64,000 bases of DNA from Zunongwangia sp. ESRF-bin46 (GCA_002631855.1 NTLF01000013.1:302343-366342); one strand, 5' to 3'; positions 44,920 to 56,909 are shown, numbered from the stretch's first letter. A program made the numbers and translations. The notes: generated by a model not told the origin, from the letters alone.

Positions 44920-44964
44920 AAAGTCAAAAGGTGTCCGCCAAAGGTGGATGCCTTGACTTTTATT
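44920..44964 (+). terminator. Long terminator hairpin after tuf
   Basis: AAAGTCAA (44920-44927) pairs with TTGACTTT (44953-44960). An inner stem of about 10 pairs (with G-T pairs and an AA bulge) closes on a 3-nt loop. A T-rich tail (TTTATT) follows. Confidence 0.85.
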
Positions 44965-45015
44965 AAGGGATTAGCTTAATCTGTTAAGATAATGGAGTTA
45001 GCTTTTCTTTTATAA

Positions 45016-45088
45016 ACGGGCGTAGCTCAGCTGGTAGAGCAGTGGTCTCCAAAACCAAAGGTCGTGAGTTCGATCCTTACCGCCCGTG
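45016..45088 (+). tRNA. tRNA-Trp (CCA)
   Basis: This 73-nt cloverleaf has acceptor ACGGGCG/CGCCCGT, discriminator G, and anticodon loop CTCCAAA with anticodon CCA at 45049-45051. It lies 26 nt before secE, as in other Bacteroidetes. Confidence 0.95.
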
Positions 45089-45114
45089 CTAAATAGGTTA
45101 AAAAACCAATTAGA

Positions 45115-45303
45115 ATGGTAAATTATATAAAAGAATCCTATAGTGAGCTTAAAAACCACGTAACCTGGCCAACTTGGTCAGAAGCACAAAAACTAACAGT
45201 TGTTGTGGCGGTATTTTCAATTATACTGGCATTACTTGTTTTTGGTGTTGATAAGGTGTTTAGTAGAGTTATAGAGTTTTATTTTGAATGGATCAAGTCG
45301 TAA
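45115..45303 (+). CDS. secE: Protein translocase subunit SecE
   Basis: This 62 aa protein has one membrane helix (LTVVVAVFSIILALLVFGVDKVF) preceded by the amphipathic SecE segment with EVTWPT-like HVTWPTWSEAQK. It is the minimal SecE of the SecYEG channel. It follows tRNA-Trp by 26 nt and precedes nusG by 2 nt (or overlaps it, if nusG starts at 45288). The gene order secE-nusG-rplKAJL-rpoBC is conserved in bacteria. Confidence 0.95.
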   Translation: MVNYIKESYSELKNHVTWPTWSEAQKLTVVVAVFSIILALLVFGVDKVFSRVIEFYFEWIKS

Positions 45304-45305
45304 AT

Positions 45306-45860
45306 ATGACTGAAACTAAGAGTACAAAAAAGTGGTATGTAGTCCGTTCAGTAAGTGGACAGGAAAACAAGATTAAATCGTATCTAGAAACTGAGATTAC
45401 ACGATTAAATCTAGAGGATTATATTGAGCAAGTTCTAGTTCCTACTGAAAAAGTGATTCAAATCCGTAATGGAAAGAAAATTAATAAGGAACGGGTGTTT
45501 TTCCCGGGATATATTATGATCCAAGCGAGTTTGGCCGGAGAAGTACCGCATATTATAAAATCAATTAACGGGGTAATCGGCTTTTTGGGTGAGACCAAAG
45601 GAGGGGATCCAGTGCCACTAAGACAGTCCGAAGTGAACAGAATGCTCGGTAAGGTAGATGAGTTGGCTGTTGAAGATGACAATGTAAACATCCCGTATGT
45701 AATTGGTGAAACTGTAAAAGTAATTGATGGACCTTTCAATGGTTTCAATGGTACAGTTGAAAAGATAAACGAAGAAAAACGCAAGCTTGAGGTAATGGTG
45801 AAAATATTCGGAAGAAAAACACCATTAGAATTAAGCTATATGCAAGTAGAGAAAATTTAA
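45306..45860 (+). CDS. nusG: Transcription termination/antitermination factor NusG
   Basis: This 184 aa protein starts MTETKSTKKWYVVRSVSGQE, the NusG NGN-domain pattern. It contains PGYIMIQ and ends with a KOW domain (GETVKVIDGPFNGFNGTVEKINEEKRKLEVMV). NusG binds RNA polymerase and links transcription to ribosomes or Rho. I chose ATG 45306, 2 nt after the secE stop. An in-frame ATG at 45288 (MDQVVN) would overlap secE by 16 nt and add residues not typical of the family. Confidence 0.93.
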   Translation: MTETKSTKKWYVVRSVSGQENKIKSYLETEITRLNLEDYIEQVLVPTEKVIQIRNGKKINKERVFFPGYIMIQASLAGEVPHIIKSINGVIGFLGETKGGDPVPLRQSEVNRMLGKVDELAVEDDNVNIPYVIGETVKVIDGPFNGFNGTVEKINEEKRKLEVMVKIFGRKTPLELSYMQVEKI

Positions 45861-45932
45861 TTGTTACACGCTATATAAATAGGTTTTTTCTTTAGCTTCC
45901 ACATAAGGAAAAATCACAGTAAAATTAAAACA

Positions 45933-46370
45933 ATGGCAAAAGAAGTAGATAAAGTAGTAAAGTTGCAAGTTCGAGGTGGTGCCGCTAACCCGTCGCCTCC
46001 AGTAGGACCAGCTTTAGGTGCTGCCGGTGTGAACATTATGGAGTTTTGTAAGCAATTTAATGCTAGAACTCAAGACAGACAAGGAAAAGTGTTGCCAGTT
46101 GCGATTACGGTATTTAAAGACAAGTCGTTTGACTTTGTTATTAAAACCCCACCCGCTGCTGTACAAATTCTTGAAGCTGCTAAGATCAAAAAAGGATCTG
46201 GGGAGCCACACGCAAGAAAAGTAGCATCTATTTCATGGGATCAAGTTCGAGCTATTGCAGAAGACAAAATGCCCGATTTGAATGCATTTACCGTTGAGTC
46301 TGCCATGAGAATGGTAGCAGGTACTGCACGATCAATGGGAGTGAAAGTAAAAGGAGCTGCTCCTTTTTAA
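45933..46370 (+). CDS. rplK: 50S ribosomal protein uL11
   Basis: This 145 aa protein begins [29 protein letters not shown]. The mid region with [22 protein letters not shown] and the C-terminal [12 protein letters not shown] are the uL11 RNA-binding and GTPase-centre parts. It forms the base of the L7/L12 stalk. It is 72 nt after nusG and 21 nt before rplA. The leader has no obvious L1-like hairpin that I can recognise. Confidence 0.97.
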   Translation: MAKEVDKVVKLQVRGGAANPSPPVGPALGAAGVNIMEFCKQFNARTQDRQGKVLPVAITVFKDKSFDFVIKTPPAAVQILEAAKIKKGSGEPHARKVASISWDQVRAIAEDKMPDLNAFTVESAMRMVAGTARSMGVKVKGAAPF

Positions 46371-46391
46371 TCAAGAAAAAGAATCTATAAA

Positions 46392-47087
46392 ATGGCAAGA
46401 TTAACAAAAAAGCAAAAAGAAGCAAAGCTTAAAGTAGAGGACAAGTCCTATACAGTAGCCGAAGCTTCCGCTTTAATAAAAGAAATCACCAACGTAAATT
46501 TTGATGCCTCTGTAGACCTTGCGGTTCGTCTTAACGTGGATCCACGTAAAGCAAACCAAATGGTTCGTGGTGTTGTAACCTTACCACACGGTACAGGTAA
46601 AGATGTTAAGGTGCTAGCTTTGGTAACTCCAGATAAGGAAGCTGAAGCAAAAGAAGCCGGAGCAGATTATGTTGGATTAGATGAGTACCTCGAGAAAATT
46701 AAAGGAGGATGGACAGACGTTGACGTTATTGTGACTATGCCAAGCGTTATGGGTAAATTAGGACCATTAGGACGGGTTTTAGGACCACGTGGATTAATGC
46801 CTAACCCAAAAACTGGTACAGTGACAATGGATGTTGCTAAAGCAGTTTCTGATGTAAAAGCTGGTAAAATTGACTTTAAAGTTGAAAAAACCGGTATTGT
46901 ACACGCAGCAATAGGAAAAGCATCTTTCGATGCTGAAAAAATTGCAGGAAATGCAAGAGAATTATTAACAACACTCGTTAAACTGAAGCCTCAGGCGGCA
47001 AAAGGTGTGTATATTGAAAGTATTTATATGTCTAGTACTATGAGTCCTAGCGTAGAGATCGACACCAAGCGTTTCACTGAGCAGTAA
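46392..47087 (+). CDS. rplA: 50S ribosomal protein uL1
   Basis: This 231 aa protein shows [53 protein letters not shown] and [18 protein letters not shown], the uL1 signature. uL1 binds 23S rRNA at the L1 stalk and, in other bacteria, represses its own operon. It ends 12 nt before rplJ. Confidence 0.97.
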   Translation: MARLTKKQKEAKLKVEDKSYTVAEASALIKEITNVNFDASVDLAVRLNVDPRKANQMVRGVVTLPHGTGKDVKVLALVTPDKEAEAKEAGADYVGLDEYLEKIKGGWTDVDVIVTMPSVMGKLGPLGRVLGPRGLMPNPKTGTVTMDVAKAVSDVKAGKIDFKVEKTGIVHAAIGKASFDAEKIAGNARELLTTLVKLKPQAAKGVYIESIYMSSTMSPSVEIDTKRFTEQ

Positions 47088-47099
47088 AATTGAGAACTT

Positions 47100-47621
47100 A
47101 TGACAAGAGAAGAAAAATCACAAGTAATTGAAAGTTTGACTGCACAGTTATCCGAGAATACAATTATATATTTAGCTGATATCTCGGGGCTTGATGCAGG
47201 ATCTACTACAAAATTACGCCGTGCTTGTTTTAAAGCAGGAGTAAGTTTGAACGTAGTAAAGAACACCTTGCTTTCCAAAGCTATGGAAAGCACCGATAAA
47301 GACTTTGGTAATTTATCCGAAGTACTTAAAGGAAATACCTCGTTAATGGTTTCTGAAACAGGAAACGCACCAGCAAAAGTAATTAAGGAATTCAGAAAAA
47401 AATCTGAAAAGCCATTACTTAAGGGAGCTTTCATTGAAGAAGCAATTTACGTAGGCGATGAACAACTTGACAAATTAGTTGAAATCAAATCTAAGGAAGA
47501 AGTTATTGGAGACATTATTGGATTGCTTCAATCTCCTGCCAAGAATGTTATTTCAGCACTTAAATCAGGTGGTAGTACAATCGCGGGTATTGTTAAAACC
47601 CTTTCTGAAAAAGAAGGATAA
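47100..47621 (+). CDS. rplJ: 50S ribosomal protein uL10
   Basis: This 173 aa uL10 carries MTREEKSQVIESLTAQL, GLDAGSTTKLRRACFKAGVSLNVVKNTLLSKAM and a C-terminal tail SALKSGGSTIAGIVKTLSEKE that binds L7/L12 dimers. It starts only 12 nt after rplA, leaving no room for a full L10 leader RNA in the gap. rplL follows 57 nt later. Confidence 0.96.
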   Translation: MTREEKSQVIESLTAQLSENTIIYLADISGLDAGSTTKLRRACFKAGVSLNVVKNTLLSKAMESTDKDFGNLSEVLKGNTSLMVSETGNAPAKVIKEFRKKSEKPLLKGAFIEEAIYVGDEQLDKLVEIKSKEEVIGDIIGLLQSPAKNVISALKSGGSTIAGIVKTLSEKEG

Positions 47622-47678
47622 AAATTTAGCACTAATTAAATTACACATATTAATACAATTATTTTAAAACGATAGAAA

Positions 47679-48053
47679 ATGGCAGATTTAAAAGATTTCG
47701 CAGAACAATTAGTTAACTTAACTGTAAAAGAAGTTAATGATTTAGCTGAAATATTAAAAGAAGAGTACGGTATAGAGCCTGCTGCTGCAGCTGTAGCTGT
47801 TGCTGGTGGTGGTGCTGGCGGAGGCGAAGAAGCCGAAGAGCAAACCGAATTTGACGTAATCCTTAAAGCTCCAGGAGGTTCTAAATTAGCAGTTGTAAAA
47901 CTTGTTAAAGAATTAACTGGTGCAGGTCTTAAAGACGCTAAGGAATTAGTAGACAACGCTCCATCTCCAATTAAGGAAGGTGTTGCAAAAGACGAAGCTG
48001 AAGCAGTAAAAGCTCAGTTAGAAGAAGCAGGAGCAGAGGTTGAGCTTAAGTAA
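47679..48053 (+). CDS. rplL: 50S ribosomal protein bL12
   Basis: This 124 aa bL12 has an N-terminal dimerisation helix ([22 protein letters not shown]), an Ala/Val/Gly-rich hinge ([19 protein letters not shown], about 36-54) and the C-terminal domain [35 protein letters not shown]. It forms the flexible stalk that recruits translation factors. A large hairpin (48077-48114) lies in the gap before rpoB. Confidence 0.97.
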   Translation: MADLKDFAEQLVNLTVKEVNDLAEILKEEYGIEPAAAAVAVAGGGAGGGEEAEEQTEFDVILKAPGGSKLAVVKLVKELTGAGLKDAKELVDNAPSPIKEGVAKDEAEAVKAQLEEAGAEVELK

Positions 48054-48076
48054 GCTCGCCAAGTTTCAAACCTTAC

Positions 48077-48114
48077 GGTTTAGGCCTTCCGGAACACCGG
48101 AATAGGCCTAAACC
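48077..48114 (+). other. Large hairpin between rplL and rpoB
   Basis: GGTTTAGGCC (48077-48086) pairs perfectly with GGCCTAAACC (48105-48114). The inner TTCCGG/CCGGAA pair closes on an AACA loop with a 2-nt bulge. No T run follows (ATTTTG), so it is more likely an attenuator or processing site than a full terminator. In Escherichia coli the same gap holds an attenuator and an RNase III site. Confidence 0.7.
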
Positions 48115-48189
48115 ATTTTGCGTATATAAAGGTTAATAGTTTTTTGAGTATAGGCAATAGTATTTTTTTAATTAAAATTCCGTCCATAG

Positions 48190-51100
48190 ATGTCAGCAAC
48201 GCAAACTGAAAGATTGAATTTTTCTTCTGTACAGAATAAGCCGGACTATCCGGATTTTCTGGATATTCAGATTAAATCCTTCCAGGATTTTTTCCAGCTT
48301 GAAACAAAATCAGAAGAAAGGGGTAACGAAGGTCTTTATAATACCTTCATGGAAAACTTTCCAATAACAGATACCCGAAATCAATTTGTATTAGAGTTTT
48401 TAGATTATTTTGTAGATCCGCCAAGATACTCCATTCAAGAATGTATTGAGCGTGGTCTTACATATAGCGTTCCCTTAAAGGCACGTTTAAAGTTATATTG
48501 TACAGATCCTGAGCACGAAGATTTTGAAACCATTGTGCAGGATGTGTATTTAGGGGTAATTCCTTATATGACCCCAAGTGGTACATTTTGCATCAATGGT
48601 GCAGAACGTATCGTGGTTTCTCAGTTACACCGTTCACCTGGTGTTTTCTTTGGACAGTCATTCCACGCAAACGGAACCAAACTATATTCAGCCCGTGTAA
48701 TTCCTTTTAAAGGTTCATGGATTGAATTCGCTACCGATATCAACAGCGTTATGTACGCATATATCGATAGAAAGAAAAAGTTACCGGTAACTACACTGTT
48801 TCGTGCAATTGGTTTTGAAAGAGATAAAGATATTCTTGAAATATTTGATCTTGCTGAAGAAATTAAAGCCACAAAAACTGGACTTAAAAAATATTTAGGT
48901 CGTAAACTAGCTGCCCGTGTTCTTAAAACATGGCACGAAGACTTTGTGGATGAAGATACAGGAGAGGTTGTATCAATTGAACGTAACGAAATTGTATTAG
49001 ACCGTGATACGGAGCTTGAAAAAGAGCACATTGAAGAGATATTAGATTCTGGTTCTAAAACAATCTTGTTACATAAAGAAGATAATCAGCAAGGAGACTA
49101 TGCGATTATTCACAACACATTACAAAAAGACCCTACCAATTCAGAAAAAGAAGCGGTAGAGCACATCTATAGACAATTACGTAACGCTGAACCGCCAGAT
49201 GAGGAAACTGCTCGTGGCATCATCAATAAGTTGTTCTTCTCAGACCAACGTTATAACCTTGGTGAAGTAGGTCGTTACCGAATGAATAAAAAACTAGGTC
49301 TTGATATCGACATGGAAAAGCAAGTGCTTACCAAAGAAGATATCATTACTATCGTAAAATATTTAATCGAGCTTATCAACTCTAAAGCAGAGATTGATGA
49401 TATTGATCACCTAAGTAACCGTCGTGTACGTACCGTAGGAGAGCAATTGTCATCTCAGTTTGGTGTTGGTTTAGCACGTATGGCACGTACTATTCGTGAG
49501 CGTATGAACGTTCGTGACAACGAGGTATTTACCCCGATTGACTTGATTAACGCGAAGACACTTTCTTCAGTTATTAACTCTTTCTTTGGTACTAACCAGT
49601 TGTCGCAATTTATGGACCAAACGAATCCATTAGCTGAAATTACGCACAAGCGTCGTCTTTCAGCTCTAGGGCCTGGAGGTCTTTCAAGAGAAAGAGCAGG
49701 GTTCGAGGTTCGTGATGTTCACTACACACACTACGGAAGATTATGTCCTATTGAAACACCTGAAGGACCAAACATTGGTTTGATTTCTTCACTTTCAGTA
49801 TATGCTAAAGTAAACAACTTAGGTTTTATTGAAACACCTTATAGAAAGGTAGAAGACGGTAAGATAGACCTGAAGAGTGAACCAATGTATCTTTCTGCTG
49901 AAGAAGAGGAAGAAAAGTTGATTGCACAGGCAAACATTCCGCTTAAAAAAGACGGACAAATAGATAGTGACAGGGTTATTGCTCGTATGGAAGGTGACTT
50001 CCCAGTAGTTGAGCCTAACACGGTTAATTATGCCGATGTTGCGCCTAACCAGATTGCTTCTATTTCAGCATCGTTAATTCCATTCTTGGAGCATGATGAT
50101 GCCAACCGTGCTTTGATGGGATCGAATATGATGCGCCAGGCAGTACCTTTATTGAGAGCAGATTCTCCAATTGTTGGTACAGGCTTGGAACGTCAAGTAG
50201 CTTCAGATTCTCGTGTATTGATTAATGCAGAAGGAGATGGTGAAGTAGAATATGTTGATGCTAACGAAATTACTATTAAGTACGACCGTACCGATGATGA
50301 GCGTATGGTAAGTTTTGATAGTGATTCAAAAACATACCAACTTGTAAAGTTCAGAAAAACAAACCAAAGTACGTCTATTAACTTGAAGCCAATTGTAAGT
50401 AGAGGTGATCGAGTTAAAAAAGGACAAGTACTTTGTCAAGGTTATGCAACTGATAAAGGTGAATTAGCATTGGGTAGAAACATGAAAGTGGCCTTTATGC
50501 CTTGGAAAGGGTATAACTTTGAGGATGCAATCGTGATATCTGAACGCGTAGTACGAGATGATATATTTACATCAATCCATATTGATGAATATTCTCTTGA
50601 AGTACGTGATACCAAGTTAGGAAATGAAGAATTGACACATGATATTCCTAATGTTTCAGAAGAGGCTACAAAAGACCTTGATGAAAACGGAATGATTCGT
50701 GTAGGTGCCGAAGTAAAACCAGGTGATATATTGATTGGAAAGATTACTCCAAAAGGGGAAAGTGATCCAACTCCTGAAGAAAAATTACTTCGTGCAATAT
50801 TTGGTGATAAAGCGGGTGATGTAAAAGATGCTTCGTTAAAAGCTTCTCCATCACTACGTGGAGTTGTAATTAACAAGAAGTTATTTGCACGCGCCATAAA
50901 AGATAAGCGTAAAAGAGCAAAAGATAAAGAAGATATTTCAGCACTTGAAATCGCTTACGATGCCAAGTTTGATGCATTAAAAGATGTATTGGTTGAAAAA
51001 CTATTTGCAATTATTGGTGGAAAAACGGCTCAAGGGGTAACAAACGACCTTGGTGAAACAGTATTCCCAAAAGGTAAAAAGTATACCTTAAAAATGTTAA

Positions 51101-52002
51101 ATGCCGTTGATGATTATACGCATTTAACAGGTGGTACATGGACGACCGATGATGACCTTAATGCAATGGTTGCGGACTTAATGCACAACTATAAAATTAA
51201 AGAAAACGATTTACAAGGTAGCTTGCGTCGTGAGAAGTTCACTATTTCTGTTGGAGATGAATTACCATCAGGAATTTTAAAACTTGCTAAAGTTTACATC
51301 GCTAAAAAGCGTAAACTAAAAGTAGGTGATAAAATGGCTGGACGTCACGGTAACAAAGGTATTGTAGCACGTATTGTTCGTGAAGAAGATATGCCTTTCC
51401 TTGAAGACGGAAGCCCAGTAGATATCGTGTTGAACCCACTAGGGGTACCATCACGTATGAACATTGGTCAAATTTATGAAACGGTACTAGGATGGGCTGG
51501 ACAAAAATTAGGTCGCAAATTTGCTACCCCAATTTTTGACGGTGCAACAATAGACCAGATCAACGAGTTGACTGATGAAGCCGAAATACCAAGATTTGGA
51601 CACACGCATTTATATGATGGTGGAACCGGACAGCGTTTTGACCAACCTGCAACAGTAGGGGTTATTTATATGCTGAAACTGGGTCACATGGTAGATGATA
51701 AGATGCACGCACGTTCTATTGGACCATACTCATTAATTACACAACAGCCATTGGGTGGTAAAGCTCAGTTTGGTGGTCAGCGTTTTGGTGAGATGGAGGT
51801 ATGGGCACTTGAGGCCTACGGAGCATCAAGCACCTTACGTGAAATATTGACAGTAAAATCTGATGATGTTATTGGTAGAGCTAAAACATACGAAAGTATA
51901 GTTAAAGGCGAAACGATGCCAGAACCAGGATTACCAGAATCGTTTAACGTGCTAATGCACGAATTGAAAGGTCTGGGACTTGACATTAGATTAGAAGAGT
52001 AA
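48190..52002 (+). CDS. rpoB: RNA polymerase beta subunit
   Basis: This is the 1270 aa RpoB. The rifampicin pocket is readable as [17 protein letters not shown], then [20 protein letters not shown] and [17 protein letters not shown], with the residues corresponding to Escherichia coli Asp516, His526 and Ser531 unchanged, as in susceptible enzymes. Further motifs are [38 protein letters not shown] and [24 protein letters not shown] near the end. The gene is preceded by the rplL gap hairpin and followed by a 93-nt gap with another hairpin before rpoC. Confidence 0.98.
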   Translation: MSATQTERLNFSSVQNKPDYPDFLDIQIKSFQDFFQLETKSEERGNEGLYNTFMENFPITDTRNQFVLEFLDYFVDPPRYSIQECIERGLTYSVPLKARLKLYCTDPEHEDFETIVQDVYLGVIPYMTPSGTFCINGAERIVVSQLHRSPGVFFGQSFHANGTKLYSARVIPFKGSWIEFATDINSVMYAYIDRKKKLPVTTLFRAIGFERDKDILEIFDLAEEIKATKTGLKKYLGRKLAARVLKTWHEDFVDEDTGEVVSIERNEIVLDRDTELEKEHIEEILDSGSKTILLHKEDNQQGDYAIIHNTLQKDPTNSEKEAVEHIYRQLRNAEPPDEETARGIINKLFFSDQRYNLGEVGRYRMNKKLGLDIDMEKQVLTKEDIITIVKYLIELINSKAEIDDIDHLSNRRVRTVGEQLSSQFGVGLARMARTIRERMNVRDNEVFTPIDLINAKTLSSVINSFFGTNQLSQFMDQTNPLAEITHKRRLSALGPGGLSRERAGFEVRDVHYTHYGRLCPIETPEGPNIGLISSLSVYAKVNNLGFIETPYRKVEDGKIDLKSEPMYLSAEEEEEKLIAQANIPLKKDGQIDSDRVIARMEGDFPVVEPNTVNYADVAPNQIASISASLIPFLEHDDANRALMGSNMMRQAVPLLRADSPIVGTGLERQVASDSRVLINAEGDGEVEYVDANEITIKYDRTDDERMVSFDSDSKTYQLVKFRKTNQSTSINLKPIVSRGDRVKKGQVLCQGYATDKGELALGRNMKVAFMPWKGYNFEDAIVISERVVRDDIFTSIHIDEYSLEVRDTKLGNEELTHDIPNVSEEATKDLDENGMIRVGAEVKPGDILIGKITPKGESDPTPEEKLLRAIFGDKAGDVKDASLKASPSLRGVVINKKLFARAIKDKRKRAKDKEDISALEIAYDAKFDALKDVLVEKLFAIIGGKTAQGVTNDLGETVFPKGKKYTLKMLNAVDDYTHLTGGTWTTDDDLNAMVADLMHNYKIKENDLQGSLRREKFTISVGDELPSGILKLAKVYIAKKRKLKVGDKMAGRHGNKGIVARIVREEDMPFLEDGSPVDIVLNPLGVPSRMNIGQIYETVLGWAGQKLGRKFATPIFDGATIDQINELTDEAEIPRFGHTHLYDGGTGQRFDQPATVGVIYMLKLGHMVDDKMHARSIGPYSLITQQPLGGKAQFGGQRFGEMEVWALEAYGASSTLREILTVKSDDVIGRAKTYESIVKGETMPEPGLPESFNVLMHELKGLGLDIRLEE

Positions 52003-52008
52003 TATAGC

Positions 52009-52061
52009 TTCCCCGCGAAAGCGGGGAACATTAACTCTCGCAGGGACGCTGCAAAACGTCC
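52009..52061 (+). repeat. Perfect hairpin(s) in the rpoB-rpoC gap
   Basis: TTCCCCGC-GAAA-GCGGGGAA (52009-52028) is a perfect 8-bp stem with a GAAA loop. It is followed by GGGACG-CTGCAAAA-CGTCCC (about 52044-52063 by eye). The first has the same form as the element at 43526-43545 (TTCC-GC, GAAR loop, GC-GGAA). Confidence 0.7.
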
Positions 52062-52095
52062 CATTTCAAACATAACAAGATTAGTACACAGCATT

Positions 52096-55000
52096 ATGGC
52101 AAGAAATAAAGAAAACACAGTTCAGAAATTCAACAAAATTTCTATTGGTTTAGCCTCACCTGAATCGATTTTGGCAGAATCGCGTGGTGAAGTTCTTAAA
52201 CCTGAAACGATAAATTACCGTACGCACAAACCAGAGCGTGACGGACTTTTCTGTGAGCGTATTTTTGGTCCTGTTAAGGATTATGAATGTGCCTGTGGTA
52301 AATATAAACGAATTCGCTACAAAGGGATCGTATGTGACCGTTGTGGTGTAGAGGTAACTGAAAAGAAAGTACGTCGTGATCGCGTAGGGCACATTAATTT
52401 AGTTGTTCCTGTTGCACACATTTGGTACTTCCGTAGTTTACCTAACAAAATAGGATACCTTCTTGGATTGCCGTCTAAGAAGTTGGATATGATTATCTAT
52501 TATGAAAGATATGTTGTAATCCAGCCAGGTATCGCAAAAAATGAAGAAGGGGAACCACTTCAAAAAATGGACTTCTTAACGGAAGAAGAGTATTTAAATG
52601 CTTTGGAAGCTATTCCAGTGGAAAACCAATACTTGGAAGACAGCGATCCAAATAAATTCATCGCTAAGATGGGTGCTGAGTGTTTAATTGAATTGTTACA
52701 GCGTATCGATCTTGATACATTGTCTTTTGAATTACGTCACAAAGCAAACAACGAAACGTCTAAACAACGTAAAACGGAAGCGTTAAAACGCCTTCAGGTT
52801 GTTGAAGCCTTGCGCGATGCAAACAAAAACCGCGAAAATAAACCAGAATGGATGATTATGAAGGTGGTACCAATTATTCCACCAGAATTACGTCCGTTAG
52901 TACCATTAGATGGTGGTCGTTTCGCAACATCAGATTTAAATGATCTTTACCGTCGTGTAATTATTAGAAACAATCGTTTAAAACGATTGATGGAAATTAA
53001 AGCTCCGGAAGTAATTTTACGTAATGAAAAACGTATGCTTCAAGAGTCTGTAGATTCTTTATTCGATAACACGCGTAAATCTTCAGCAGTAAAAACTGAT
53101 AGTAACCGTCCATTAAAATCACTTTCAGATTCATTAAAAGGGAAGCAAGGACGTTTCCGTCAAAACTTACTTGGTAAGCGTGTGGATTATTCAGCACGTT
53201 CGGTAATTGTTGTAGGACCAGAATTGAAGCTTTTTGAATGTGGTATTCCAAAAGATATGGCTGCTGAACTTTACAAGCCTTTCGTAATTAGAAAACTAAT
53301 TGAGAGAGGAATTGTAAAAACAGTTAAGTCTGCTAAGAAAATTATAGATAAGAAAGAGCCAGTAGTTTGGGACATCCTTGAAAATGTATTGAAAGGACAT
53401 CCAGTTATGCTTAACCGGGCTCCTACTTTGCACCGATTAGGTATTCAAGCTTTTCAACCAAAATTAATTGAAGGAAAAGCCATACAGTTACACCCATTAG
53501 TATGTACTGCATTTAACGCCGATTTTGATGGTGACCAGATGGCGGTTCACCTTCCATTAGGACCAGAAGCAATTTTGGAATGTCAGTTATTGATGTTGGC
53601 TTCGCATAACATTTTGAACCCTGCAAACGGTTCGCCAGTTGCGGTTCCTTCTCAGGATATGGTGTTGGGTCTGTATTATATGACCAAGTTAAGAACTTCT
53701 ACTAAAGATGTAAAAGTAAAAGGTGAAGGCTTAACGTTCTATTCAGAAGAAGAAGCAGTAATTGCTTACAATGAAAAGCGAGTAGATCTTAATGCGCAGA
53801 TAAAAATTCGTACTAAGGATTTCAATGAAGAAGGCGAATTGGTATATCAAATTATCGAAACTACGTTAGGTAGAGTGATATTTAACCAAGAAGTACCTGA
53901 AGAAGCCGGTTATATAAACGAAGTATTGACTAAAAAGTCGCTTCGTGATATTATTGGTGGAATTCTTAAAGTTACAAGCGTACCAAAAACGGCTGCTTTC
54001 CTTGATGAAATTAAAACATTAGGGTACAAGTTTGCATTCGAAGGTGGATTGTCATTCAGTTTAGGAGATATTATTATCCCTGCTGAAAAGCAAACCATGA
54101 TTGAAGACGCAAACAAACAAGTTGATAGTATTGTAGGAAACTATAATATGGGACTTATTACCAATAACGAACGTTACAACCAAGTAATTGATATATGGAC
54201 AGCAACCAACGCTGAATTAACGGAACTTTCTATGAAGCGTATTCGTGAAGATCAGCAAGGGTTTAACTCTGTGTATATGATGCTTGACTCTGGAGCACGT
54301 GGTAGTAAAGAGCAAATTAGACAGCTAACCGGTATGCGTGGATTGATGGCGAAGCCTAAAAAATCGAACTCTGGTGGTGGTGAAATTATTGAAAACCCGA
54401 TACTTTCTAACTTTAAGGAAGGGCTTTCAATTCTTGAATACTTTATCTCTACTCACGGTGCACGTAAAGGTCTTGCCGATACCGCACTTAAAACGGCCGA
54501 TGCGGGTTACTTAACCCGTCGTCTGGTAGATGTTTCACAAGACGTTATTATTAACGAAGTAGATTGTGGTACATTAAGAGGTATTGAAGTTTCAGCATTG
54601 AAGAAAAATGAAGAGATAGTTGAAACGTTAGAAGCGAGAATAATTGGTCGTATTGCATTAAACGATGTAATAAACCCACTTACCAAGGAAGTGTTGGCAA
54701 CCGCAGGCGAGCACATTTCAGAGGAGACGGCAAAAATTATTGGCGACTCTGCTGTAGAAAGTGTTGAAGTACGTTCTGCATTAACGTGTGAAGCTAAAAA
54801 AGGAATTTGTTCTCAATGTTACGGACGTAACCTTGCAACCAATAAGATGGTTCAACGAGGTGAAGCTGTTGGTGTTGTGGCTGCTCAGTCTATTGGTGAG
54901 CCGGGTACACAGTTAACATTGCGTACCTTCCACGTGGGTGGTATTGCAGGTAACATTTCAGAAGAAAATAAACTAGTTGTTAAATACGACGGTAAAGCTG

Positions 55001-56394
55001 AGATTGAAGATTTAAAAACGGTTAAAGGTGAAGATGCTGAAGGTAATGAAGTAGATATTGTAATCTCTCGTACTTCAGAAATTAAATTAACCGATCCTAA
55101 AACCGGAATTACCTTAAGTAACAACAACATTCCTTACGGTTCTACACTATACGTTAAAGATGGTGCGAAACTTAAAGAAGGCGATGTTGTTTGCCAATGG
55201 GATCCATATAACGGTGTGATTATTTCAGAATTTGCAGGTAAGATCAAGTACGAGAATATCGAACAAGGTGTTACGTATCAAGTTGAAATTGATGAACAGA
55301 CTGGATTCCAAGAGAAAGTAATTTCAGAAACTAGAAATAAAAAGAAAATACCAACACTTCAAATTTTAGGTAAAAAAGATGAAGTAATCCGTTCGTACAA
55401 CTTACCGGTGGGTGCCCACTTAATGGTTGATGATGGAGATAAAATTAAGATTGGTAAAGTATTAGTAAAAATACCGCGTAAGTCTTCAAAAGCTGGTGAT
55501 ATTACAGGTGGTCTTCCACGTGTAACAGAATTATTTGAAGCACGTAACCCATCGAACCCAGCTGTAGTAAGTGAGATTGATGGTGTTGTTTCCTTCGGAA
55601 AAATTAAGCGTGGTAACCGTGAGATTATAGTGGAGTCTAAATTAGGCGAACTTAAAAAGTACCTAGTGAAGTTGTCTAACCAGATTCTGGTTCAGGAAAA
55701 CGACTATGTACGTGCTGGTATGCCACTTTCAGACGGTTCTATTACACCAGAAGACATATTACGAATTGAAGGACCTTCAGCAGTACAGCAGTACTTGGTG
55801 AACGAAGTTCAAGAAGTATACCGTCTACAAGGTGTGAAGATTAACGATAAACACTTTGAGGTAGTAGTGCGACAAATGATGCGTAAAGTACGTATTGTTG
55901 ATAGTGGAGATACTACATTCTTGGAGAATCAATTAGCTCATAAAGATGACTTTATCGAAGAAAACGATAAAATCTTCGGAATGAAAGTTGTTGAAAATGC
56001 AGGAGATAGTGAAACGCTTAAAGAAGGACAAATAGTTACACCACGTGATTTACGTGATGAAAACTCCATCTTAAAACGTAATGATAAAGCTTTAGTTGAA
56101 GCAAGAGATGCTGTTAATGCAACTGCAACACCAATATTGCAGGGTATTACAAGAGCATCGCTGCAGACTAAGTCGTTTATCTCGGCTGCATCCTTCCAAG
56201 AAACTACTAAAGTATTAAACGAAGCTGCTGTAAGCGGTAAGGTTGATACGTTAGAAGGCTTGAAAGAGAATGTAATCGTAGGTCATAAAATACCTGCTGG
56301 TACCGGAATGCGCGAATACGATTCAATAATCGTAGGAAGCAAAGAGGAACTAGAAGAAATGACCCGTGAGAAGCAAGAAGTAAATTATAACTAA
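52096..56394 (+). CDS. rpoC: RNA polymerase beta' subunit
   Basis: This is the 1432 aa RpoC, catalytic subunit of RNA polymerase. The N-terminal zinc-binding site ([20 protein letters not shown]) and the active-site Mg loop [15 protein letters not shown] (about 475-489) are intact. The bridge and trigger regions follow, with [23 protein letters not shown], and the second zinc site is [13 protein letters not shown]. The C-terminus ends EKQEVNYN. It is the last gene of the operon, closed by a strong terminator at 56421. Confidence 0.98.
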   Translation: MARNKENTVQKFNKISIGLASPESILAESRGEVLKPETINYRTHKPERDGLFCERIFGPVKDYECACGKYKRIRYKGIVCDRCGVEVTEKKVRRDRVGHINLVVPVAHIWYFRSLPNKIGYLLGLPSKKLDMIIYYERYVVIQPGIAKNEEGEPLQKMDFLTEEEYLNALEAIPVENQYLEDSDPNKFIAKMGAECLIELLQRIDLDTLSFELRHKANNETSKQRKTEALKRLQVVEALRDANKNRENKPEWMIMKVVPIIPPELRPLVPLDGGRFATSDLNDLYRRVIIRNNRLKRLMEIKAPEVILRNEKRMLQESVDSLFDNTRKSSAVKTDSNRPLKSLSDSLKGKQGRFRQNLLGKRVDYSARSVIVVGPELKLFECGIPKDMAAELYKPFVIRKLIERGIVKTVKSAKKIIDKKEPVVWDILENVLKGHPVMLNRAPTLHRLGIQAFQPKLIEGKAIQLHPLVCTAFNADFDGDQMAVHLPLGPEAILECQLLMLASHNILNPANGSPVAVPSQDMVLGLYYMTKLRTSTKDVKVKGEGLTFYSEEEAVIAYNEKRVDLNAQIKIRTKDFNEEGELVYQIIETTLGRVIFNQEVPEEAGYINEVLTKKSLRDIIGGILKVTSVPKTAAFLDEIKTLGYKFAFEGGLSFSLGDIIIPAEKQTMIEDANKQVDSIVGNYNMGLITNNERYNQVIDIWTATNAELTELSMKRIREDQQGFNSVYMMLDSGARGSKEQIRQLTGMRGLMAKPKKSNSGGGEIIENPILSNFKEGLSILEYFISTHGARKGLADTALKTADAGYLTRRLVDVSQDVIINEVDCGTLRGIEVSALKKNEEIVETLEARIIGRIALNDVINPLTKEVLATAGEHISEETAKIIGDSAVESVEVRSALTCEAKKGICSQCYGRNLATNKMVQRGEAVGVVAAQSIGEPGTQLTLRTFHVGGIAGNISEENKLVVKYDGKAEIEDLKTVKGEDAEGNEVDIVISRTSEIKLTDPKTGITLSNNNIPYGSTLYVKDGAKLKEGDVVCQWDPYNGVIISEFAGKIKYENIEQGVTYQVEIDEQTGFQEKVISETRNKKKIPTLQILGKKDEVIRSYNLPVGAHLMVDDGDKIKIGKVLVKIPRKSSKAGDITGGLPRVTELFEARNPSNPAVVSEIDGVVSFGKIKRGNREIIVESKLGELKKYLVKLSNQILVQENDYVRAGMPLSDGSITPEDILRIEGPSAVQQYLVNEVQEVYRLQGVKINDKHFEVVVRQMMRKVRIVDSGDTTFLENQLAHKDDFIEENDKIFGMKVVENAGDSETLKEGQIVTPRDLRDENSILKRNDKALVEARDAVNATATPILQGITRASLQTKSFISAASFQETTKVLNEAAVSGKVDTLEGLKENVIVGHKIPAGTGMREYDSIIVGSKEELEEMTREKQEVNYN

Positions 56395-56420
56395 TTTAAA
56401 AACTTCTTATAAATCAAAAT

Positions 56421-56450
56421 AAAGAATCCCGCCAAAAGCGGGATTCTTTT
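56421..56450 (+). terminator. Intrinsic terminator of the rpoBC operon
   Basis: AAAGAATCCCGC (56421-56432) pairs perfectly with GCGGGATTCTTT (56438-56449) around a CAAAA loop. A T-rich tail follows. Confidence 0.95.
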
Positions 56451-56522
56451 GTTATATTAGATTACTAATTTAAAAATAAAAACTGTTTCCTTTATTATTA
56501 GGGAATATTAAAATAACCTATA

Positions 56523-56840
56523 ATGGCAGACGATAAAAAAAAGCAAAAGCAAGGACAAATAAATATAGAGCTTGATGAAAATGTAGCGCAAGGCATTTAT
56601 AGTAATTTGGCGATTATCAATCATTCGCAATCAGAATTTATTGTTGACTTTGTCAGTATTATGCCGGGAGTTCCAAAGAGCAAGGTAAAATCGCGTATTA
56701 TTTTAACCCCGCAACATGCCAAACGACTCTTAAAAGCATTAAATGATAATATTCAACGTTTTGAAAAAGCCCATGGAAAGATTAAGGAACAAGAGCACCC
56801 AACGATGCCTTTAAACTTTGGACCTACTGGGGAGGCTTAA
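56523..56840 (+). CDS. DUF3467 family protein
   Basis: This 105 aa protein belongs to DUF3467. It has a charged N-terminus (MADDKKKQKQGQINIELDE), then YSNLAIINHSQSEFIVDFVSIMPGVPKSKVKSRIILTPQHAKRLLKALNDNI (about 28-80). The family is common in Bacteroidetes and often lies after rpoC; the function is unknown. It starts 73 nt after the rpoC terminator and converges on prfC. Confidence 0.88.
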   Translation: MADDKKKQKQGQINIELDENVAQGIYSNLAIINHSQSEFIVDFVSIMPGVPKSKVKSRIILTPQHAKRLLKALNDNIQRFEKAHGKIKEQEHPTMPLNFGPTGEA

Positions 56841-56909
56841 AAAATAACTCGCTTTTTGTGGTTTTTCTTTTTTCAGAAATAAATTGTAGTTAAACAATTT
56901 TAGAATACC

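Noticed and set aside
45288..45305. nusG start at 45288 overlapping secE
   Set aside because: The ATG at 45306 follows the secE stop by 2 nt and gives the usual NusG N-terminus.
50442..50897. Minus-strand open frame of 151 codons inside rpoB
   Set aside because: It is a shadow of the rpoB codons; the same holds for other antisense frames in rpoB, rpoC, rplL, nusG and the adhesin gene (e.g. 63588-63920).
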